A DNA stretch of 64,000 bases from assembly GCF_033898505.1 (NCBI RefSeq), contig NZ_JAXAFK010000001.1, positions 744,001-808,000 on the forward strand. The letters are read 5' to 3'. A model generated the notes under the pieces. That model searched no databases. It was not told the origin of the DNA and saw only the letters and a program-made list of their open reading frames with translations. How positions within the stretch are numbered: position 1 is the first letter of the stretch; the number at the start of each line of letters is the position of its first letter. This DNA is from Pectobacterium carotovorum. GTDB lineage: Bacteria > Pseudomonadota > Gammaproteobacteria > Enterobacterales > Enterobacteriaceae. A program made the position numbers and the translations under genes. Positions 25,347-34,519 of this stretch are shown piece after piece.

Positions 25347-26450
25347 CTAGGCCGCGTGGCTATTTATCACACCCGTTTCTAACGTTTGCGTGCGCCACAG
25401 CGCCTGTTGGATTCGTTCAGCATCCGTGGCGAAAGGCAGCCGTGAGGCAATTTTTGGTGCGACTTTCACGTGCTGCGCGATGTTTTCAATCAGCTGTGGA
25501 CGTTCGTTCAGACCGAGAGCACTTAGCGTTATCGGGCTGCCGTAGCGGCGCAGTAGGGTGAAAAGTTCTTCGCGATCGGCATCGCTATCGTGTTCCAGAA
25601 ACGCCTGCACGGCCAGACCAAAACCTACTTTCTCACCATGCAACCAGTCATGCAGTTCCGGCAGGCGTGTCATGCTGTTGTGAATGGCATGGGCAACGCC
25701 GATACGTGGCACTTCATCTTTTATGCTGTTTGCCAAACCCGTTAGTGCGATAACGGCGTCGATCGCGCTGCGCAGGGCAGGTGTGACCAGACCTTGCTTA
25801 TTATCTGCGATGGCCTGCTCACCATAGGTATTCAATGTCTCCACGGCTAGCCGTGCCGTCTGCGCTTTAAGTGCCAACGCCAGCCCGCCGTCGCCATGGC
25901 GCAGGTACGGTTGACATTCGTACCAGGTTGCCAGCGCATCTACGATACCGGCTTTGAGATAGCGCGAAGGGCTACGGGCAATGATCTCGCTGTCTACCAG
26001 CACCCACGCCGGTAAACGCGTTAGCGAAAATGCACCGTTGTACGCGCCGCTATCGCTGTAAATCACGCTGAAGGATGACCAGGCGGCGCAGGTGGCGGCA
26101 ATTGTCGGTACGGTAATGACAGGAATCTGTCCCAGAATGTCGCCGACGACTTTGGCGACATCCAGCACGCGCCCGCCGCCAATGCCTAAAATCAGTTCAG
26201 CACCGAATGTTCGCGCCTGTGCCGTCAGCGCTTCTATCGCGGGTTTGGTGCAATCGCCCGGCAAAAATTCGACCTGATATCGTAAGCCATATTCATTAAG
26301 GCTTTGTTCGACGGCTTCTGATGTGACTTTCCATGCCTGCGGGCTGGTAATAATCAATATTGTGCGGGCATAGGGTGCTGCATATTCGCCGACAGAACGG
26401 ATGACGCCATCACGATTCAGATAGGTTTGTGGCGCTTGTATTGCAATCAT
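25347..26450 (-). CDS. GldA/HcxA-type iron-containing (group III) dehydrogenase
   Basis: The 367-residue protein has an N-terminal nucleotide-binding half with GIGGGRVLDVAKVV and VPTIAATCAAW, and a helical metal-binding half with GIVDALATWYE, VAHAIHNSM and WLHGEKVGFG, whose Asp and two His would bind the metal. It resembles E. coli HcxA (YbdH) and glycerol dehydrogenase. It likely reduces or oxidises small hydroxycarboxylates or polyols with NAD(P). The exact substrate is open. It stands alone between gltP and dcuB. Confidence 0.85.
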   Translation of the reverse strand: MIAIQAPQTYLNRDGVIRSVGEYAAPYARTILIITSPQAWKVTSEAVEQSLNEYGLRYQVEFLPGDCTKPAIEALTAQARTFGAELILGIGGGRVLDVAKVVGDILGQIPVITVPTIAATCAAWSSFSVIYSDSGAYNGAFSLTRLPAWVLVDSEIIARSPSRYLKAGIVDALATWYECQPYLRHGDGGLALALKAQTARLAVETLNTYGEQAIADNKQGLVTPALRSAIDAVIALTGLANSIKDEVPRIGVAHAIHNSMTRLPELHDWLHGEKVGFGLAVQAFLEHDSDADREELFTLLRRYGSPITLSALGLNERPQLIENIAQHVKVAPKIASRLPFATDAERIQQALWRTQTLETGVINSHAA

Positions 26451-26640
26451 GGTCGCGACCTCTCATCTCTGTGGGAAAAGATAAATCAGTTGTAGCAGCG
26501 ATAGAGAACACCGCAAAAGAACAATTCTGGCTATGAATGGGTAGATTTCGCATAACCAGAATGGCAGCGAAATAGGGTCTGGCAGGCTTATTTGGAAAAA
26601 AGCGGAGAGGGATTGGTGCGTTCGGGGTTATCAGCCACTT

Positions 26641-26662
26641 CGCCGCCCATTGCTGGGCGGCG
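26641..26662. terminator. Hairpin downstream of dcuB
   Basis: A perfect 9-bp GC-rich stem (26641-26649 with 26654-26662) with a 4-nt loop begins 20 bp after the dcuB stop. No strong T-run follows on the minus strand. Confidence 0.6.
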
Positions 26663-26682
26663 TTTAGGGATAGCGAATCGAA

Positions 26683-28023
26683 TTATAGGAAGCCGTACAT
26701 TGCAGCGAACACCCAGCCAAAGATACAGGAGGTGGTTACGCCAATGAGTCCCGGCAGAATAAAGCTGTGGTTGATAACGAAACGACCAATTTTTGTGGTG
26801 CCGGAGCGGTCAAACTGGATTGCCGCCAGATCGCTTGGGTAGGTCGGCAGAATGTAGTAACCATAACAGGCTGGTGCGGATGCCACGATATACGCCGGAT
26901 CCACCCCGATTGCCAACGCGACGGGGACAATGGCTGCCAGCGCTGCTGCCTGCGAGTTCACGAACTTTGACACAATCAGCAGGATAATGGCGTAGGCCCA
27001 GGGATAGACTTTCACCAATGAACCGAGCGTACCTTTGATCTCTTCCAGATGCGCGCCGAACATGGTTTCCGCCATCCAGGCGATACCGTATACCGCGACG
27101 ATGGCAATCATCCCTGAACGGAACACTTCATTCTTTGAGATCGATGACGGATTGGTTTTGGTCGCAATAATGATGATGGCACCAGACAGTAGCATAAACA
27201 TCTGAATGACCAGCACCATCGACAGCGGCTTGCCAGCAAAGACCGGACGCAGTTCTTCAACGGCACCCAGAATCGCTACCGCAGCGATGGTTGCCAGAAA
27301 GATCCACATGGCGATCCAGTTACTGCGCGGCAGTTTTCTGTCGAGCAGCGTGGCGGTATCGCCATACACATACTGTTTGTTTTCTGGATCGGCGATGAAT
27401 GTCTGGAAATCTTCATCCTTGTCCAAATCCTTGCCGCGGAACCAGCTGAAAATCCCAATCGCCAGAATACCCAACAGGGTAGAAGGGATAGTAATAGACA
27501 GCAGGTCGAGGAATCCCAGATGTTTACCCTGGAAGGTGAAGTTAGCCAGCATGGCAACCAGCGACACTACCGCAACAGAGACCGGGCTGGCGATAATCCC
27601 CATCTGAGCGCCGATCGAACTGGCGGCCATCGGTCTTTCAGGGCGGATATTATTCTTGATGGCGACATCATAAATAATTGGCAGGATGGTATACACCACG
27701 TGGCCGGTACCACACAGGATCGTCAGAATACAGGTGACGAACGGTGCGATAATCGAAACATATTTCGGGTTACGCCGCAGCATACGCTCCGCGATTTGCA
27801 GCATGACATCCAGCCCGCCTGATGCCTGAAGCGTTGCCGATGCGGCCACCACGGCAATGATGACCAGCATGACGTCAACGGGAGGTTTACCCGGTTGCAG
27901 TTTAAAAATAAAGACCAGAATAACAAGTCCAATCCCGCCTAATAAACCCAGCGCGATCCCGCCTTTTCTTGCCCCGTAAAAAAGGCAGATCAGGACAATG
28001 ACTAATTGAATGATGAAGTCCAT
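26683..28023 (-). CDS. dcuB: Anaerobic C4-dicarboxylate antiporter DcuB
   Basis: The 446-residue protein has the same length as E. coli DcuB and is nearly identical over long stretches, for example [40 protein letters not shown] and [18 protein letters not shown]. It exchanges fumarate or malate for succinate during anaerobic fumarate respiration in the inner membrane. In E. coli it is controlled by FNR, CRP and DcuSR. Here a full ERIC repeat lies 42 bp upstream of the start, and an FNR-like sequence lies beyond that. No fumB or dcuSR is adjacent. Confidence 0.96.
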   Translation of the reverse strand: MDFIIQLVIVLICLFYGARKGGIALGLLGGIGLVILVFIFKLQPGKPPVDVMLVIIAVVAASATLQASGGLDVMLQIAERMLRRNPKYVSIIAPFVTCILTILCGTGHVVYTILPIIYDVAIKNNIRPERPMAASSIGAQMGIIASPVSVAVVSLVAMLANFTFQGKHLGFLDLLSITIPSTLLGILAIGIFSWFRGKDLDKDEDFQTFIADPENKQYVYGDTATLLDRKLPRSNWIAMWIFLATIAAVAILGAVEELRPVFAGKPLSMVLVIQMFMLLSGAIIIIATKTNPSSISKNEVFRSGMIAIVAVYGIAWMAETMFGAHLEEIKGTLGSLVKVYPWAYAIILLIVSKFVNSQAAALAAIVPVALAIGVDPAYIVASAPACYGYYILPTYPSDLAAIQFDRSGTTKIGRFVINHSFILPGLIGVTTSCIFGWVFAAMYGFL

Positions 28024-28065
28024 AGTAGCCCCATTGCATTGCTTTATAAGATGAACTAATTAGTG

Positions 28066-28191
28066 ATACCCGTCATACTTCAAGCTGCTTGTGCGTTGGC
28101 TGCCCTTACTCACCCCAGTCACTTACTTGTGTAAGCTCCTGGGGATTCGTGCGATTGCCGCCTTCACGCAACTCGAATTATTTAGGGTATA
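28066..28191 (+). repeat. ERIC/IRU element C, full length
   Basis: This about 126-bp element contains both ERIC core primer-site sequences (TCACCCCAGTCACTTACTT and GTAAGCTCCTGGGGATTC) and both termini (ATACCCGTCATACTTCAAG and ATTATTTAGGGTAT). It lies between dcuB and its likely promoter. Confidence 0.93.
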
Positions 28192-28889
28192 GAATTAAAA
28201 TAAGTGAGTTTTTACTGTGGGTACTATATGGACGGGTTGTTATTTATTTTCTTGATCTAAATCTATTAAATTTTATCTTTGCCCTCTTTCCTGAAAATAA
28301 AAGATCGCGATCGCAATAATTATGTTTTTCTGATTTATTTAGTTATTTAAGTGTGATTTTAATTTATTAATTCCGGTTTAAAGCATCCCTTGGCGAAGTT
28401 GTTAATGGATGACGGGGTGTTTTTAAAAGTGATTAAATTATTGTTCTTATTTTGTTGTGGCCTGTTTTATTTTATTTTCTATTTTCGTTAACGGTTACCG
28501 TCAAAAACCCTACCTTAATGTTATCTCCTCTACCTCTAATGAGGTATTTTTTCCTATTGTATTGTTTTTAAATGATTAGTTTAAAAATGACAAAATGAAT
28601 CCCTTTTTGGTAATGAAGTCAACGTCAGGCCGCCGAGTCATGGACGAAAAATAAAAAGGGTCGCTATGCTGTCGTTATTCACGTCAGAAATATAGCTGAC
28701 GGGTTTACTGTTGTTTTTACATCGGGTGCGAAGAAAGATGCCTTTTATAGTGTGATTGGTTATTAATATAAAGTTTTTTATAAATATTTTAGAATATCTG
28801 GATGCGGCTTATTTTCCTTTCTAAACTGGACGTGGCCGAATACCAGCCACATTCGCTTTATCTCTATATCGCTTTCCGAACTTATGTCG
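28192..28889. other. AT-rich intergenic region dcuB / hasF
   Basis: About 700 bp with low GC and no plausible gene. It should hold the dcuB promoter and the end of the has transcript. A small imperfect hairpin at 28832-28850 might terminate hasF. Confidence 0.4.
28252..28265 (-). promoter_or_regulatory. Candidate FNR site for dcuB
   Basis: TTGAT-N4-ATCTA matches 9 of 10 conserved positions of the FNR consensus TTGAT-N4-ATCAA. It is about 230 bp upstream of dcuB, with an ERIC repeat in between. Confidence 0.4.
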
Positions 28890-30245
28890 CTAGATGTGCA
28901 CGAAATAGGTCGCTAACTGACGCAAGGTTTGTTCGTCCAGCGTACCGGCGTAGTAACGCAACTGTAGCCAGGCCGTCAGCCAGGTATAACGCGCTTCGGT
29001 CAGATCGCGCCGTGCGCCATAGAGCTGCTGTTCGGCATTCAGCACGTCAAGGTTCACGCGTTCTCCGCCCTGAACGCTTTTCTGTGTAGCCGTAACCAAC
29101 GCCAGCGCCGACTTTTCCGCCAGCTCATAGGCGCGGATTTTCGCCTGACTGCTGGTGACCAAATTAAACTGGCGGCGCAGTTCCGTCTGGATTGTCGCCG
29201 TCTGTTCGTCTTTCTCCAACGCCGTCTGCTGATAGCGCTCCTGTGCCTGACGCGTCGCGGCAGAGACGCCGCCGCCGGCAAAAATCGGTACGCTGACGCG
29301 GATGCCAATCGAACGCGTATCGTATTTCTGGTTGTAGCTGTTTTCGGTATCTGACTGCGTATTACGCGTGCTGGCAACCAGTGTGACCTGCGGCAGATGA
29401 CCCGCCCGGTTACGCTCAATGCCGTATTTCGCGACGGCCAGCGACTGGTTTAGCGCTAATAGTTGAGCGTTGTGACGCACCGCCAATGATTGCCAGTGCT
29501 GATAGCCCGCAGGTTGAAGCGGCTGCGGCGTGAAGCGTGGCGTTAGCGCCGCAAGCTGATCCACACCAACGGGCATCCCCAGCAGCGTTTCCAGTTCACG
29601 CAGGCTGATATCCAGATTGTCCTGCGCTTCGATGAGCTGCGCTTCCGTCAGGTTAACGCGCGCTTCGGTTTCCAGCATATCGGTGCGGGTGCCTTCCCCC
29701 TGCTGGAAGCGGCGTTGATTCAACTGATATTGTTCGCGATAAGCGCGCTGCTGTGCCTGAACCAGCGCAATCTGTTCGCGGCTAAACAGCACATTGGTGT
29801 AAGCCTGAAACAGACGCACCAATAGCTGTTGGCTGGCATCGCGCAGCTGTTCGTCTGCCAGCACGGCGCTGGCTTCACCCTGCTGATAGCGCGACCATGC
29901 CGCGTAGTCAATCAGCGGCTGTTGCAGAGAAAAGCTGGAAGCGCGGCTGGTGTAATCCCGCTCTGACTGTTGCCCACCTGCCGTCACCGTGGAATCGTTG
30001 CGGGACTGGCTGTAGTCATAGGTGACTTTCGGCAACAGCCCGGCACGCCCGATGTTCTTCTCTTCGCTGTCGGCATTACGCGTGTGCACGGCGGCCTGAA
30101 AAGCCGGGTCGTGCGTTAGCGCCTGCTGCCAGGCTTCCATTAATCCCAATGCTTGACTCGGTGCACTGTAGAGCAGCGTGAGAACAAGGGGGATGGCATA
30201 ACGGGAGCGGATCGCCGCGCGATAAACGGATGAAAGGCGCAGCAT
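28890..30245 (-). CDS. hasF: TolC-family outer membrane factor of the Has type I secretion system
   Basis: The 451-residue protein has a signal peptide (cleaved near PSQALG) and the two repeated TolC/OEP domains with long helices, for example GLMEAWQQALTHDPAFQAA and ENSYNQKYDTRSIGIRVSVPIFAGG. It should form the trimeric outer-membrane channel for HasA export. It starts 2 bp after hasE ends, so it is the last gene of the exporter operon. It is shorter than E. coli TolC (493 residues) and resembles the PrtF/LipD group. In Serratia hasF lies elsewhere on the chromosome, so the linkage here is informative. Confidence 0.9.
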   Translation of the reverse strand: MLRLSSVYRAAIRSRYAIPLVLTLLYSAPSQALGLMEAWQQALTHDPAFQAAVHTRNADSEEKNIGRAGLLPKVTYDYSQSRNDSTVTAGGQQSERDYTSRASSFSLQQPLIDYAAWSRYQQGEASAVLADEQLRDASQQLLVRLFQAYTNVLFSREQIALVQAQQRAYREQYQLNQRRFQQGEGTRTDMLETEARVNLTEAQLIEAQDNLDISLRELETLLGMPVGVDQLAALTPRFTPQPLQPAGYQHWQSLAVRHNAQLLALNQSLAVAKYGIERNRAGHLPQVTLVASTRNTQSDTENSYNQKYDTRSIGIRVSVPIFAGGGVSAATRQAQERYQQTALEKDEQTATIQTELRRQFNLVTSSQAKIRAYELAEKSALALVTATQKSVQGGERVNLDVLNAEQQLYGARRDLTEARYTWLTAWLQLRYYAGTLDEQTLRQLATYFVHI

Positions 30246-30247
30246 GA

Positions 30248-31606
30248 TTACTCCTCGGTCAGCGCCAGATGCAGGCGATCGGAAAGCGGTTTAAACAGGT
30301 AGTTGAGCAGGGAGCGCTCACCGGTACGAATAAAGGCTTGTACCGGCATGCCGGGACGCACGTCCAGTCCGGCGAGCTGCTGCTTACCCTGTTCATCGAC
30401 GTGAATACGCAGGGCGTAATAGGGTTTTCCGGTCTGTTGCTCGACGAGTTGGTCGGCGCCGATGAGTGCGACAACGCCGGAAATGCGCGGGGTCGTGCTT
30501 TGGTTGAACGCAGAAAACAGCAGCTCGACCGGTAGCCCGTTGCTGACTCTGTCTACCAGCTCGATAGGCAGTTGCGCGTCAATCAATAGCGGTTGCCCAT
30601 CGGGAACAATCTCCATCAGCATCTGTCCGCTATTTACCACGCCGCCTTCGGTGTGCAGCGCCAGCCCAACCACCGTACCGCTGGCGGGAGCGCGAATGTG
30701 CGTGTGCTGAAGCTCATACTCCGCTGTTTTCAGCCGCTGGGTGAGATCCTGTATGGAACGCTGGGTATCGGCGAGCTGGGCGCGTACCTCTTTCTGGTAT
30801 TCGTTCTGGCGCTGTTGGATTTTTTGCTCTAGTTCGACAACCTGTTGCTGAAGCTGTACCTGATTATTCCGTTCTTGCGCAATCGCGCCCGCCAGTTGGG
30901 CGGCCTGCCGCTCGACGTCCAACAGACGGTTACGGGCGATATAGCCTTCCTGCGCCAGCGGACGCAGCCCGCGCAGTTGCTCGCTGATAATCTGGAATTG
31001 TGTTTGGCTGCTGACCAGCAGCGCCTGTGAACCCTGCGACTGCGCCTTTGCCCCGATGATGGCAGCCTGCATCGCCGCGCGTTCCTGTTGCAGCGCGGCG
31101 CGACGGCTGATGAAGAGCTGCTGCTGGGCGATCTGAATTTGTTGCGTGACGGTACTGTATTGCTCGGCGGGAGCAGGGAAGACGATCGTACTCAGATCGT
31201 CTCGTTCAGCCAGCAGGCGTGCTTCGCCTGCGCGTGCTTCCTGAAGCTGGGTGACGAGATTGTCGCGCTGTGCCTGAGCGGGTGTTTGATCCAGCGTGGC
31301 GAGGACTTGCCCTGCCTGTACACGGTCGCCGTCCCGTACGGTGAGCGAGGCGATGCGTCCGCTACTGACGGGCTGCACCGCTTTGCGGTTGTCCGCGACA
31401 ATGACCCGACCGGATACACCGACGCCTTTATCCAACGGTGCCATGCCGGCCCACAGCAGCAGACCACCAAAGCCGATAAGCACCAGCCAGAGGCCGTGCT
31501 TCAAATAGCGTCCAGCATCGGTATGTAACGGCATCGCCGCAACGTTATTCTCCACCTGAGGGAGAGGGGGCGTTGGCTGTGATGTGACTTCGCGTAACGC
31601 GGACAT
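30248..31606 (-). CDS. hasE: HlyD-type membrane fusion protein of the Has secretion system
   Basis: The 452-residue protein has one membrane helix (about 31-50), a lipoyl-like half (GRVIVADNRKAVQPVSSGRIASL), long coiled coils (about 95-280) and the C-terminal HlyD beta-domain (IRAPASGTVVGLALHTEGGVV and PGMPVQAFIRTGERS). It should link the inner-membrane ABC protein HasD to the outer-membrane channel HasF. The start at 31606 follows an AGGAT; the longer open frame overlaps hasD and lacks support. Confidence 0.93.
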   Translation of the reverse strand: MSALREVTSQPTPPLPQVENNVAAMPLHTDAGRYLKHGLWLVLIGFGGLLLWAGMAPLDKGVGVSGRVIVADNRKAVQPVSSGRIASLTVRDGDRVQAGQVLATLDQTPAQAQRDNLVTQLQEARAGEARLLAERDDLSTIVFPAPAEQYSTVTQQIQIAQQQLFISRRAALQQERAAMQAAIIGAKAQSQGSQALLVSSQTQFQIISEQLRGLRPLAQEGYIARNRLLDVERQAAQLAGAIAQERNNQVQLQQQVVELEQKIQQRQNEYQKEVRAQLADTQRSIQDLTQRLKTAEYELQHTHIRAPASGTVVGLALHTEGGVVNSGQMLMEIVPDGQPLLIDAQLPIELVDRVSNGLPVELLFSAFNQSTTPRISGVVALIGADQLVEQQTGKPYYALRIHVDEQGKQQLAGLDVRPGMPVQAFIRTGERSLLNYLFKPLSDRLHLALTEE

Positions 31607-31670
31607 GGTTATCCTCTTCTTTCCATGATGCTTTTCTGACGGCAGGCGTTCGTTATCAATGCGCTGAGCC

Positions 31671-33530
31671 TCATTTATCCGGTGCGGCACGGCGCGGCGT
31701 CGGCGCGCTGTACACCATGCTCAGCCCCGCGGAACCGGGTTCTTTTGGGGTAAAGGCATTTGCGGCGTCAGCTGTGTTAACCGGTGCCGGTTTGGCGCTG
31801 GCGGGTTTCGTCATCGGTTTGTTAAGAGAAGCATTGGCGGGCTTGGCGCGCTGTAGCTCTTTCAGCACCTGCTCTGTTACGCCGAAGTACTGGATCTGTC
31901 CTGCGCGCAGAACTAACAGCTTATTGGCGCAGGACAGCAGAGCGGGTTTATGTGTGATCAGCACCTGCGTGCTTTTGGCCTCCTGCTGGGCGGCAATCGC
32001 GGCCAATAAGGCTTTCTCGCCGTCGTCATCCAGGCTGGCATTGGGTTCATCCATCACAATCAGGCGCGGCTGGTTGTAAATGGCTCTGGCGAGGGCAACG
32101 CGCTGCTTCTGACCGCCGGACAGCCCGGCACCGCCTTCGCCCAGTGGCGTATCGTAGCCCTGCGGCAGCCGCAGAATCATATCGTGAACGCCTGCCGTGA
32201 CGGCGGCGGCAACGATCTTTTCTGCATCCGGCTGAGCGAAACGAGCGATGTTTTCGGCAATCGTCCCGCTGAAAAGCTGAACGTCTTGCGGCAGATAGCC
32301 GACGAAGCGGCCCAAATCGCCTTTGTCCCATTGGTGCATGTCTGCGCCGTCCAGCCTGACTTTGCCACCAAGAGCGGGCATGGCGGAAACCAGCAGGCGG
32401 GCGAGGGTAGATTTACCCGAGCCAGAAGGGCCTAACACGCCGAGCACATCGCCGGGCGCCAGTTCAAACGTGATATTAGCGAGTATGGGCGTGCGCGTAT
32501 TGGGCGCGTTGGCGCTGAGCTGTTCCACCTGAAGTTTTCCCTCAGGGGCGGGCAGCGCCATACCCGCGGCGCGCGCAGGATGATTATCGAGCAAGATATT
32601 GACACGCTGCCAGGCGAGACGCGCCTGCATCCACTGTTTCCAAACGCCAATGATCTGATCGATCGGGCTGAGTACGCGGCTCACCAGTATGGATCCGGCA
32701 ATCATCATGCCGGGCGTGATATCGCCGTTGACGGCCAGCAGCGCGCCCAGCCCCAACATCAGCGACTGGAGCGCCAGTCGGGTACTTTTCGTCAGCGAGG
32801 TAATGTTGGCGCTTTTTTCGCTGGCAACGTTCTGATAATAGAGAAACGCTTGGTGCTGTGTTAGCCAGCGTTCACGCATCGCGGGCAGCATTCCCATGGC
32901 TTCGATGGCATCGGCGTTGCGCAGGTTAGCGTTGGCCTGCTGCGTCGCCTGAACGGTGTTTTGTGCGGCTAAGGCTAAGGGTTCGCGGGTGAGTTTTTGA
33001 TTCAGCCAGGCTAGCACAATCAGTATGATCGCCCCCGCCAGCGCCATCACGCCAAGCCAGGGATGAAGTAAGAAAATCACCAGAAGATAAACCGGAAACC
33101 ACGGCGCATCAAAGAAGGCGAACAGCGCGTTCCCGGTGGCGAACTGGCGCAGGGCGGTAAGATCGTTTAAGGCTTGTCCGGCTCCGGCCGTGCCGTTCCT
33201 GAGATTACTTTCAAACGCCGCATTGTAGATACGCTGATTCAGTCGCATATCCATCTGCGTCCCGAGGCGGATCACCACGGCGCTGCGTATCCATTCCAAT
33301 AATCCCATCAATAAAAACAGGCCCAGCATGATGATCGTCAGCATCGCCAGCGTCATGGTGCTGCTGGACGGCAGTACGCGGTCATAAACCTGGAGCATAT
33401 AAATCGCTGGTGCCAGCATCAGCAGGTTGATGACGGCGCTGAACAGGCCAATTCCCCAAAATCCCTGACGGTAGGCGGCCAGCGCCTCAATAATCTCCCG
33501 GCCTGATGAAGCCGGATGGGATGCGGACAT
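31671..33530 (-). CDS. hasD: Type I secretion ABC transporter for HasA
   Basis: The 619-residue protein fuses a six-helix membrane domain (about 20-300) to an ATPase domain with Walker A GPSGSGKST, signature LSGGQKQR and Walker B LIVMDEPNASLD. It belongs to the PrtD/HasD family of type I exporters without a C39 peptidase domain. It should recognise the C-terminal signal of HasA. The start at 33530 has AGGAA five bases upstream. A Pro/Ala-rich tail of about 60 residues extends beyond the ATPase core (AKPAPVNTADAANAF). Confidence 0.94.
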   Translation of the reverse strand: MSASHPASSGREIIEALAAYRQGFWGIGLFSAVINLLMLAPAIYMLQVYDRVLPSSSTMTLAMLTIIMLGLFLLMGLLEWIRSAVVIRLGTQMDMRLNQRIYNAAFESNLRNGTAGAGQALNDLTALRQFATGNALFAFFDAPWFPVYLLVIFLLHPWLGVMALAGAIILIVLAWLNQKLTREPLALAAQNTVQATQQANANLRNADAIEAMGMLPAMRERWLTQHQAFLYYQNVASEKSANITSLTKSTRLALQSLMLGLGALLAVNGDITPGMMIAGSILVSRVLSPIDQIIGVWKQWMQARLAWQRVNILLDNHPARAAGMALPAPEGKLQVEQLSANAPNTRTPILANITFELAPGDVLGVLGPSGSGKSTLARLLVSAMPALGGKVRLDGADMHQWDKGDLGRFVGYLPQDVQLFSGTIAENIARFAQPDAEKIVAAAVTAGVHDMILRLPQGYDTPLGEGGAGLSGGQKQRVALARAIYNQPRLIVMDEPNASLDDDGEKALLAAIAAQQEAKSTQVLITHKPALLSCANKLLVLRAGQIQYFGVTEQVLKELQRAKPANASLNKPMTKPASAKPAPVNTADAANAFTPKEPGSAGLSMVYSAPTPRRAAPDK

Positions 33531-33668
33531 GGGATGTTCCTTCTTCAATAAAGTGCCATCGTTCCACCGTGGTGTCCCACAAGGTAGAAGAGGGGAAAGC
33601 GGTTAGCCGTACCGCTATTGACGCGGTTTGCCAACGGTTATTACACTCAGTAGACCGCCGCGGTGCCG

Positions 33669-33720
33669 TGCCCGTCATACTTCACGCCGCATCCGTGCAG
33701 CGTGAATTATTTAGGGTATA
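33669..33720 (+). repeat. ERIC/IRU element D, minimal
   Basis: About 52 bp retain only the two ERIC termini (CCCGTCATACTTCACG and GTGAATTATTTAGGGTATA) joined directly, which can fold into a hairpin. It lies in the hasA-hasD spacer. Confidence 0.85.
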
Positions 33721-33751
33721 TACTCTCTCCGTACCGCGACGGTGTTCACTC

Positions 33752-33783
33752 AAACGGCTAAAAGCGTCATCTTTTAGCCGTTT
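33752..33783 (-). terminator. Partial terminator between hasA and hasD
   Basis: A perfect 13-bp stem (33752-33764 with 33771-33783) and 6-nt loop begin 2 bp after the hasA stop. The A/T-flanked stem suggests partial termination, giving more hasA than exporter mRNA. Confidence 0.8.
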
Positions 33784-33785
33784 TC

Positions 33786-34403
33786 TTATGCCGCCAGCAG
33801 ATCGGCCGTTTCGGCGACGCCAACGACGTCAACCACGGTATCGGCAGAAAGCGCAGCATCGGAGGTCGCCGTGGCGAAGCTCAGGCTATCCAGGCTGGCG
33901 TTAATATCGATACCGGCATTGGTCAGCGCATCCAGCAGTGGCTGAACCTGTCCGCTCATCAGACCGTAAATCACGTCATGCACCACGCCGCGATCGCTAA
34001 CGGTCAGGTTGGCAACGTCCGTGGAGAGATCCAGTCCGCTGAAGGTGACTTCCGGCTCAGCCAGAGAGTACGTGGTACCCGCTGTGGTGCCGCCTTGCAG
34101 GACGTTACCGAAGGACAGACTGTCCAGATCGCCGTACAGCGTGTGGGCAGGTGGGGTGAAGAGGCTGTAGGTCAGATCGCCGCCGGCAATGAGTGCGGAG
34201 AAATCGTTCTGCGTACTCGTGATCGCATATTGAGTACCGTCTATAAAGGTATCGCCGCCGTAAAAGCCCCCGGTATTATTGCCACCGACTTGTGTATTAC
34301 CCGCGGTATGGTTAACGTCACCAAACGCTGCCGACCATTCAGTCAGGTAGCTGGCAATGCTGTAATTGGCATAGTAGGCATCGTAGGTAATTGCAAAACT
34401 CAT
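33786..34403 (-). CDS. hasA: Secreted hemophore HasA
   Basis: The 205-residue protein has no N-terminal signal peptide, as expected for a type I secretion substrate, and ends DLLAA, matching the ELLAA export signal of Serratia HasA. Heme ligands are conserved: His32 in FGDVNHT and Tyr79 in LTYSLF, with supporting His87 in PAHTLYG, eight residues after the tyrosine as in Serratia. It captures heme from host or plant hemoproteins and passes it to HasR. It is somewhat longer than the 188-residue Serratia protein, mainly near the C-terminus. The start at 34403 follows GAGGAAT. Confidence 0.95.
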   Translation of the reverse strand: MSFAITYDAYYANYSIASYLTEWSAAFGDVNHTAGNTQVGGNNTGGFYGGDTFIDGTQYAITSTQNDFSALIAGGDLTYSLFTPPAHTLYGDLDSLSFGNVLQGGTTAGTTYSLAEPEVTFSGLDLSTDVANLTVSDRGVVHDVIYGLMSGQVQPLLDALTNAGIDINASLDSLSFATATSDAALSADTVVDVVGVAETADLLAA

Positions 34404-34519
34404 AATAGATTCCTCATTAACTAACGATCTACAGGCACGGTCATCCGTGTCTGTCGTGAAAGAGGATGAGCCATCCCATCCCCTTGGTTTTCCTGCCTCC
34501 CGCATGGGAAACAGAGAAA

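Noticed and set aside
28802..29089. 95-codon frame overlapping the hasF end on the opposite strand
   Set aside because: Arg-rich antisense product covering the hasF 3' end, without ribosome site or motif.
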